This document shows positions 57,446-64,000 of a stretch of DNA of 64,000 nucleotides, piece after piece; position 1 is the first letter of the stretch, and each line of letters starts with the position of its first letter. This stretch comes from Bondarzewia mesenterica (lineage: Eukaryota > Basidiomycota > Agaricomycetes > Russulales > Bondarzewiaceae), in assembly GCA_004802705.1 (NCBI GenBank), contig SGPL01000094.1, forward strand, positions 1 through 64,000, given 5' to 3'. The notes below the pieces were generated by a model. That model made no database searches. It had not been told where the DNA came from and was given only the letters and a program-made list of their open reading frames with translations. Made by a program: the position numbers and the translations under genes.

Positions 57446-58886
57446 TATCGGATGATGAGATAGAAGTGTTGATTTGTTGGATAGTCGTCAGAGACCGTGA
57501 AAAAAGGCCCAAAAATAAGCAATGGAGCAACTTGAACAGGAAGTGATCGGAGGTAACCAGTACCAGGAAGGCGAAACGAAAGGAGCACGGCTGGATAATT
57601 CAGTAATCGATGCGTCCTTTTTATATGTCTCGCGCAACCCATCAAGCATCAAGCCTAGACATCGCAGAGACCTCCGGCGGCACTCGTACCTGAGAATTGT
57701 AACGACGTATCATACACCGCTGGGCCAGTCATAGCCTGCGACACACAGCTATTTACAGCAGCCTGATTGATGCCGTCGCAGTATGCTGGGCATGTAAAAC
57801 GTCAGCTGAAAGGGCGAACCTTGTTCTAGCAACTGAGTGGCCAGAGGTTACCGCTATTCAAATCCAAAGCGCGCCTTGGCAGGTTCTGAAAAGTGGTAAG
57901 TTACTGGAAGCTACTGGAAGCCAGCTAAGTCACTTTGCCCGGATCTGTCCCCAGTAGCCTGAAATGCAGTGCAACAGGACAACTCGACGCGCCCATCACC
58001 AACGATTTGATCGCAACAATTCAAGATTTCCCGCGAGCCGGCGATCGACTATAGTGAACTGTGCTGATTCATAGAACATGTTTGATCTAGCCAGTAAGCA
58101 GATCTTGTTCACAAACGGCACTTATCACAGGAAACTCCGAAGTTGGCGAGTATGAAGTGGCCAAGTTGTCGGCTCTTTGGACTCACGTGTCCAAAACTCT
58201 CAAGACACGTTAAACTTTGTTGAACTTTGTCGCGAGCGGCGGCGACGTATCCTTCATGCGCAATCTCCAGAGCCACAAGAAAGGTCAGAGCCACAAGAAA
58301 GGTCAGAGCCGAGACTACTCAGATCCCTTAGACCTACTATTGCTTTTCAGGATGATGGCATACGACTCCTAACCCTTCCTAACCTCGCGCCAAATAATTG
58401 AGGGCCGCACGATGCCTTAAACCAGTGATTTTATCATACGCAAAGCCGCCTTTGACGTTGCAGACTTTGAGAGAAGAGATCAGAACTTCATCGCAAATTA
58501 AAACAAAGGAAACCTAAACGGTGAGAGTTCGACGATTCTGGTTGTCGCAAGATGTTGAACATTGAATTTTCACAAGATTACGAGCAGGGTAAGGACAGTG
58601 TCCGTCACAATGGGAACACATGATGTCCCTCAACGGATGCTTGGGGCGACATCACCAATTTTGCAAGCATCAGAAAGGTCCAATCTCCTCCTACATCATT
58701 GGCCTGATCCTCTCATCACCCCTGCATGTGTGTAGCCATGTTATGGTAGTTATGTAGAGGAATCGAAATCTTCTGGATGAGCCTATGTCAAATTATTCCT
58801 CGCATTGGGAGACAAGAAGTGAAGGGTATCGTTACTATCGTATGCCTACAATGAAAGCCAGAATTTCCGACTTAGCGTTTGACTTA
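57446..58886. other. Unassigned intergenic region with short repeat
   Basis: No gene is supported in 1.4 kb. An 18-base unit (agagccacaagaaaggtc) occurs twice in direct order at 58269-58286 and 58287-58304, followed by a partial third copy. The small frame across it (58177-58401, plus) has no recognisable features. Confidence 0.5.
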
Positions 58887-60343
58887 CTATCGGCTCATCT
58901 GCTCCACTCTCTTTAGGAGAGACTCTATGCGATCTTCCAAGCCACTGACGTTACCCTTCACCAGCTTCCCATTCTCATCTAAGCTGGCTTCGAGACTGTC
59001 CACCGCATTGCTCAGCTCTTCTAAGGCCTCCCTGACTTTCTTCTGGTCTGTCTCCAGTCCTTCCAATGTACTCTGGAAACCGGCGGCGGATGTGTGTAAC
59101 GCAGACAATGTCCGAAGGCGCGTGAGGATGTACGGAATATGAGGAAGACTGGGTACGAGACGCGTCAAGATGGGTGTGATTTGCTCCTGAAGGGCAGAAG
59201 GAGTGGCGGGAGCGGGTGTAGAAGAATCATTGTGATGTGCCTGGCGTCGGTGCTGTTGATTGGCAGAGGAAACGCGGTCCAGGTCAGAGAGAAGAAGCTT
59301 CAAGCGACGAGATATATTGTCGAGGTGTCGAGGTTGGGTGAGAATAGTGAGCTGAGTGTTTAGACGACTAAAGAGCGGAAGCAAGGGCGCTGGCATAGGT
59401 GACGCCTTTACTCCAATAAGTCAAAGGCACCACTTTAAATAGAGAACACACGTACCTCATCAAGAGAAGTGCTGGCAGAGCCAATGAGTCTCTCCACTTC
59501 ACCGACCCGACGGTCCATTTCCACCAAGTATTTGGTACTTTGCTTTGAAGGGTCCTCTTCCGGGGTAGTCTTCTCGTTTGAATCGCTGCTCCTGATCTCC
59601 GCAGGATTCGCGTCTTCAGGTTCATCTCCGTCCCTCAAGACATCCTGCACCAACCGCAATCTCCCCTCCGTGTTCAGCGAGAACTTTTCCAGCCGACTCC
59701 TCACATCCACCAATCCTTTGATCAGATCGCCCGGGTCAACATAAGCATCCTCTCGTTCTCTCTTCAGCAAAGGGTTGGAGGGATCTGACACCTCAGTTTC
59801 CAAAGCCGTCAATTCGGTTTGAAGCAAGCGCAGCCGTACGGAAAGCGACGTCGGACGAGTAGTCGAGGGTGATGGGCTTCGTGATGGAGGGTACTTGTAT
59901 ATTGAGCGATCTCGACGGCCTCCTGCAAAACAAAGTCACGGTCGTCGTCGTGAGCTGCAGAACAAATCGAATGAAACATACGGCTTACTCTTTCGCTCAG
60001 CCCTCCTGAAACGCTTCGTAGCTTCATCTGTACCAATTAGACTGCTGCTGTCCAATTCCTCTTTTCCTGGTGCCTCCACGTTCTTTCCTCGGGACGGATG
60101 ACGAGTCGGAACACCTGATTCCTCGTCGCTCGATTCACCTTGCTGCATACATGATGAGGATATTGGGAACCACGAACGAGTACAACTCACCTGAGCTTGT
60201 GTTGAAAGAAATACATCCTCTGTCTCGTATATGTCTGGTGCTGTGTCCTAGCATATACCAGTAAATCAGCTCGAAGTGTCAACGCGAAAGAACTTCAGGA
60301 CGCGTACTATGTCTGGTAAGTTGGCATACTTGTTTGCACTCAT
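58887..60343 (-). CDS. Dynactin subunit 2 (dynamitin, p50)
   Basis: Dynamitin joins the shoulder to the Arp1 filament of dynactin, the dynein adaptor that drives nuclear and vesicle transport along microtubules. The start at 60343 gives MSANKYANLPDI, which matches the conserved dynamitin opening. It continues DTAPDIYETEDVFLSTQAQ, GESSDEESGVPTRHPSRGKN, then LQTELTALETEVSDPSNPLL, VDPGDLIKGLVDVRSRLEKF, STKYLVEMDRRVGEVERLIG, SPMPAPLLPLFSRLNTQLTI, and the C-terminal coiled coil DGLESLEASLDENGKLV-type text through EDRIESLLKRVEQMSR. Most of the protein is predicted helix and coiled coil, as in the family. About five introns. About 420 residues. The nearby tRNA gene lies only 200 bases upstream. Confidence 0.92.
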
Positions 60344-60533
60344 CGCAAGTTTACGGTAATTGAAAGTCAATGCCAAAATTTACTGTCAGCTAGTTTTCAA
60401 AGCCCTCAAGAGCGGGTAGTAACGGACGGCTTGTAGTGAATGTGGGGATGTAGAGAACAACGGTCGCACTATGAGTGACTATGAGGTCGGGCAAGTCAAT
60501 ATTGAAGCGTGGGAATCTTGACGGCCACTAAAG

Positions 60534-60539
60534 AAAAAA
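60534..60539 (-). terminator. RNA polymerase III terminator of tRNA-Ser
   Basis: Six A on the plus strand, which is six T on the tRNA strand, 4 bases after the end of the tRNA gene. Confidence 0.75.
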
Positions 60540-60542
60540 TAT

Positions 60543-60633
60543 CGTCACCTGAGCGATTCGAACACTCGCGGGCATAGCCCAACCGCTTTCGCTTAATAGC
60601 AGGCGATCCCGTTAACCACTCCGGCAAAGTGAC
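60543..60633 (-). tRNA. tRNA-Ser(GCU) with a 9-base intron
   Basis: The minus strand folds as a type II tRNA. The acceptor stem is GTCACTT/AGGTGAC. The D arm begins GCCGGAGTGG. The anticodon stem is ATCGC/GCGGT, the long variable hairpin GGGC-TAT-GCCC, and the T arm GAGTG-TTCGAAT-CGCTC. The anticodon GCT lies in CTGCTA. The loop is 16 bases, which is a normal 7-base loop plus a 9-base intron (TTAAGCGAA) directly after position 37, the usual place for nuclear tRNA introns. The long variable arm and GCT anticodon identify serine AGC/AGU. Confidence 0.92.
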
Positions 60634-60736
60634 CTATATAAGTGGATAATTTAATGTTACTTCACTATATTTAAAAAAGTTGACTTCCACTTGACTTCCG
60701 CAAAAACATTCCATCATCAGGCCCCGTGAAGCTCCT

Positions 60737-61692
60737 ATGTCTCATCATACCCCAAACCACCCTCTTTCCATCATAACTGACCTACCCAATTGCCACATAC
60801 AGTATGCACTCCGTCCTCTCAGGTGTCTCTATAAATATAGGATATCACCCGACTACATTCCAGGATACTTGACTGATGAACTCTGGTTGCAGGAGCGAGT
60901 GTCTAGTACTCTGAATCTTGAGACAGGAATTGAGTCTCTGGTGATCGAAAGGGCACTTATGCGAACTTGGCTCCACATCTGAGATATTTATTGAGAAGAA
61001 GGTCAGTTTGCAAGTTACTTACATGCAGATTCATTCCAGATGGGGTCGATGGTTCATCTCTGTTTATCGTTTACGCACTCCGGAAATGCCAGCTCTCAAT
61101 GCATGGTCATCAGAGCTGAGACCCAGATCTGAGCTTGACGAAGGCATTCAGCGCGTTTGTAAGTGAAATGTCAAACATTTTCTGGGAAGGCGGAAGACGA
61201 ATAGGGCGGAAGTATCGAGATGAGGATTAGGTTTGTTTTTCGAGCTGTCATTGACGGAAGACGCCCAGCTGTGGCTTTGTGCCCGTTCGAAAGAGATGGG
61301 TGACGATATGTCCTTGTCGATTCTCAATTGTGAGTCCCATTCAAAATTTGTCTTGCTGACCAGGAATGCAAATCGCGGACTGATAGCCGTACAGACCTCA
61401 TCATAGATCTCGTTCTATACCCTCTCTTTGCTTGGTCCATGCGGGGAACTCGCTCATCTACCGGCCCTTGCTAGTCTTGGCAAACCGTTCCCTCAAAAAT
61501 CGTGGATACTCCGGCTGTACCGGAAGGTAAGAAGTTTTGAGCGCACATAGCATGCCATATGTCGATTCATAATTGAGCCTGAGACGATGTCTCAATCATG
61601 AGTACGTCCCCTGATAGGTCTTCCATGTCCGCCGCGCGTTCGGACGCATATATCTCGGACAGGTATACAATCGACGTGGTAGAAAGTGCTAA
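60737..61692 (+). CDS. Unrecognised protein, 5' exons not resolved
   Basis: Four exons can be read in phase: IHSRWGRWFISVYRLRTPEM with NAWSSELRPRSELDEGIQRV; then FFELSLTEDAQLWLCARSKE with MGDDMSLSILN; then SFYTLSLLGPCGELAHLPAL with GKPFPQKSWILRLYRK; and VFHVRRAFGRIYLGQVYNRR ending GRKC before TAA at 61690-61692. The donors (GTAAGT, GTGAGT, GTAAGA) are good. Upstream, an ATG at 60737 opens an 81-codon frame (MSHHTPNHPLSIIT) that may be the first exon, but I could not join it in phase with certainty. I do not recognise a family. The protein would be about 200-250 residues, without signal peptide or membrane helix. Confidence 0.55.
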
Positions 61693-62026
61693 GGGCTACA
61701 TTGATTACCCGTGTACAGACTGGGCTCGAAATCCAATAATCAAATGAGAAGTGGCCAACTTATACGTGTACGCTCTCTTTTAGCAAGCTACAGTACTTCG
61801 GATGTCAAATTGCAGGAGACATCGGGACAACTATGGGTTTGCTACTAATACAAATATGTTGGAACGAAGATAGGCAGACTAGCAATGTGGAAGGACGTGG
61901 AGACGTGGGGATGTGGGTGGGCGTGGAAGAATCGAATCAAGACGACGTGAAGGTGTAACAGAGAACCGCAAAAAATAAGCAATAAAAAGTAGAGACAAGC
62001 CGAACCGACTGTCCGATCCCATGCAC

Positions 62027-63766
62027 TCACAGATGGGAAATCGTAGCACTTGGTGGAGCACTGACGCTTTCATTCATCGCCGGTGGAGAATTCCCCAACA
62101 CCAACTGAGTGTATTCGGGAATTCGGAAACGCTCTATGTCGAAGTAACTGGTAGTATCCAAGTCGATGGGAGACAACGACTGGATAGCGCCTGGTTGTTC
62201 GCCACTCGAAATGTTATTTCGTGAGCGCTGAGCGGGCTCGGGCGGCGTGAGGTTCATGCCGCTGGGGGCGTGGAGTAGTAGGGGATCTATATGCATAGTC
62301 ATTTTCTGATTTCGAGGGGGGACGCAGTCGATGGGAGGAAAATGGGGATCTTGGGTTGGCACCGGGTGATTAGATGTTGGGATGCGTACAGAGAGGTCGC
62401 AATTCAAGAGGTCGGATAGCCCCACAAGTGACTAGGGCACGAAATCGGTAAGCTCACAGAGTGATATGGTGTAGCAAAGATTTAATGAGAGCTCACATAT
62501 TTCGTGACAATTTTCTCCAGCGCGGCGCCAAGTACAGACCAATCAAACACTTTGACATCCTTCTCGATGCGGCGCGGCTTAGGCATGGGGAATTCCATGA
62601 TCTGCTGGAAGAAGTCCATGGTCTCGGGACGGCTCTTTGATATCGTAACTGGACGGAATCCCTCGAGATTGCGTCTGATCCTGTTCTTCTCCTCGATGGA
62701 AAAATTACACTGCACGAGGTACTGCAGCAGAGATATGATGTCGACTGAGGTAATGTAGTGTCCATAGTCCTCAGCACGGCAGATGCATGAGACGACGACC
62801 TGACCGTCGTGATATTCGTCAGCGCGGATAAATTTGAATGAGACCCGCAGTTGATTTCCGTCCTGAATGCGCGAGAATCGAACGAGACGCCTTCCTGCAC
62901 GTAGCTCCTCGTCGGTAAAGTTATGGGTGATCGTCTCAAGTGGAGACGTGAAGACAAGTTCAGGGCGCCCAAATGGTCTGTTGGTATCGGCCTCGCCGAC
63001 TTGACGATGACGGGGCTGCGGGGTCAATCGCGCTCGTCTGCTACGCTGACGAGATGATTTGGTCCCAGCGGGGCTGCCGGACACTGCCGAATGGGCTCTC
63101 TTGTGCGCACGTTTTTTCTTTCTCTCGAAGGGAGGTGAGAGGCTATGGCGGGATAGCTCAGGTGTGAGGAGTTGGAGCTCGTCCTTCCCCGATTGAGGAG
63201 ATGTATCTGCGTGGAACATTTCATGCATATGGAGAGGATGGTCATGAGAAATCGGGCTAACCTGACCGCCAGTATGTGAATTTTCCAGTCTCAACAGTGT
63301 CCAATATTTCGTTCTTGGAACTGAGTACTTGCACGACGACAGATACTATAGGCGGACCTCCACGATGAGGTTCTATCCGTGGAATCGCCCCTTCGAGACG
63401 CCATCCATCACGCTCATCTTCATGGAGAATACGTGTCTGAATTGGAGTTGTGCCGATGACGAGTCGAAGATAGACATTGCGAGAGGGATCGAGGGTGTTT
63501 CGGAAACGCGTATGAACGGTGATGGGAATGCCCTGTTCGCCCTCGCGAGGAGTGTATTCCAGTACGCGAAGCATTCCCATAGCCGAAACCGCCATGTAAG
63601 GCATAGCTGCCGACGTATTGGCTACGTTCAGAGAGTTGGGAGACCGAGGTGGACAGACGTTTATGAGTGAATCGTCCAGAAAGTTACTCGCCATCGTAGA
63701 GCCTTCGTGCATGGTATGCAACGATAGCTGATCTGTGGGGGAAGGAACAGACGTCGTAATATCCAT
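62027..63766 (-). CDS. medA: MedA-type developmental regulator (medusa family)
   Basis: MedA is a nuclear regulator of asexual and sexual development first described in Aspergillus. The N-terminal module contains RVLEYTPREGEQGIPITVHT, VYLRLVIGTTPIQTRILHED and VLSSKNEILDTVETGKFTYW, like the conserved N-terminal domain. A basic linker follows (FERKKKRAHKRAHSAVSGSP). The C-terminal domain holds RRLVRFSRIQDGNQLRVSFK, YITSVDIISLLQYLVQCNFS, IEEKNRIRRNLEGFRPVTIS, FFQQIMEFPMPKPRRIEKDV and KVFDWSVLGAALEKIVTKY. This last stretch is very close to the MedA signature. A final exon adds a Pro/Ser-rich tail ending PPSATISHL. The ATG at 63766 is a plausible start, but the frame is open further upstream and 5' exons may lie beyond the window edge. 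Confidence 0.88.
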
Positions 63767-64000
63767 AACAAGCGATGCTGCCCAAATGGATGTCGGACAG
63801 TTCGAGCGTGTGGACGGAGGATAGACACGGTGACAATGACGGTGGTGCTTAGGACAATTGGACAATAGGCGCGGTGCAGCAAAGCGAAAGGAAGAGGAAG
63901 AGTAGTGTGGGGGCTGAAACCAGTACCAGTCAAGAAGCTAATTAGATTGAATTGAAATGGGGGAGGGGACGCACTGGACAAGGGCAGAACTGAGACGTCC

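Noticed and set aside
60543..60633. tRNA with an 8-base anticodon loop and a mispaired stem
   Set aside because: Pairing ATCGC with GCGGT gives a perfect five-pair stem and a standard loop plus a 9-base intron, which is the better fold.
1..64000. A secondary metabolite or defence gene cluster
   Set aside because: No backbone synthase, terpene cyclase, P450, NLR or transposase signature was seen anywhere in the window.

Overview
The window looks like nuclear DNA of a mushroom-forming basidiomycete (Agaricomycetes). The genes are dense, alternate between strands and are cut by many short introns, mostly 50-70 bases with GT-AG ends. The gene families fit this group: WOPR regulators, an Agaricomycete-type F-box protein, an orphan seven-helix membrane family, BAG-domain scaffolds and a con-6 protein. 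All coding calls were assembled by hand from exon fragments, splice signals and remembered family features. No alignment or search was run, so exon edges are good estimates only. Five single ambiguous bases (near 3096, 9938, 10080, 17522 and 19012) mark imperfect assembly.

Left block (1-20465): two divergent WOPR (Gti1/Pac2-type) transcription factor genes at 2752-4054 (-) and 14447-15556 (+) enclose three housekeeping genes: cysteinyl-tRNA synthetase, free-methionine-(R)-sulfoxide reductase and a glycolipid transfer protein. Around the WOPR genes lie gene-poor stretches (1-2751, 4055-5949, 11625-14446, 15557-20465) where I see no supportable gene. The two WOPR promoters share an identical 13-base motif.

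Middle block (20466-41667): a compact housekeeping run. It holds a LARGE-type glycosyltransferase with an apparent homopolymer frameshift, an F-box/zinc-finger protein, a TRIP4/ASC-1-type zinc finger protein, a small membrane protein, an FtsJ-fold methyltransferase, a CUE-domain protein, V-ATPase proteolipid c'' (VMA16), an ARL3/ARFRP1 GTPase, UTP25, a coiled-coil protein with an NFKBIL1-like end, and a GTPBP1/2-type translational GTPase. Several neighbours share short divergent promoters.

Right block (42206-64000): two BAG-domain paralogues on the same strand, the second with an in-frame 51-base minisatellite; an unrecognised conserved-looking protein between them; a probably decayed seven-helix membrane gene; mitochondrial QRI7; a HbrB/Bit61-type TORC2 subunit; con-6; a small secreted protein; dynamitin; a tRNA-Ser(GCU) with a 9-base intron; another unrecognised gene; and a MedA-type developmental regulator at the right edge.

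The genes do not form one pathway. The notable theme is several developmental genes (two WOPR, MedA, con-6) scattered among housekeeping genes.
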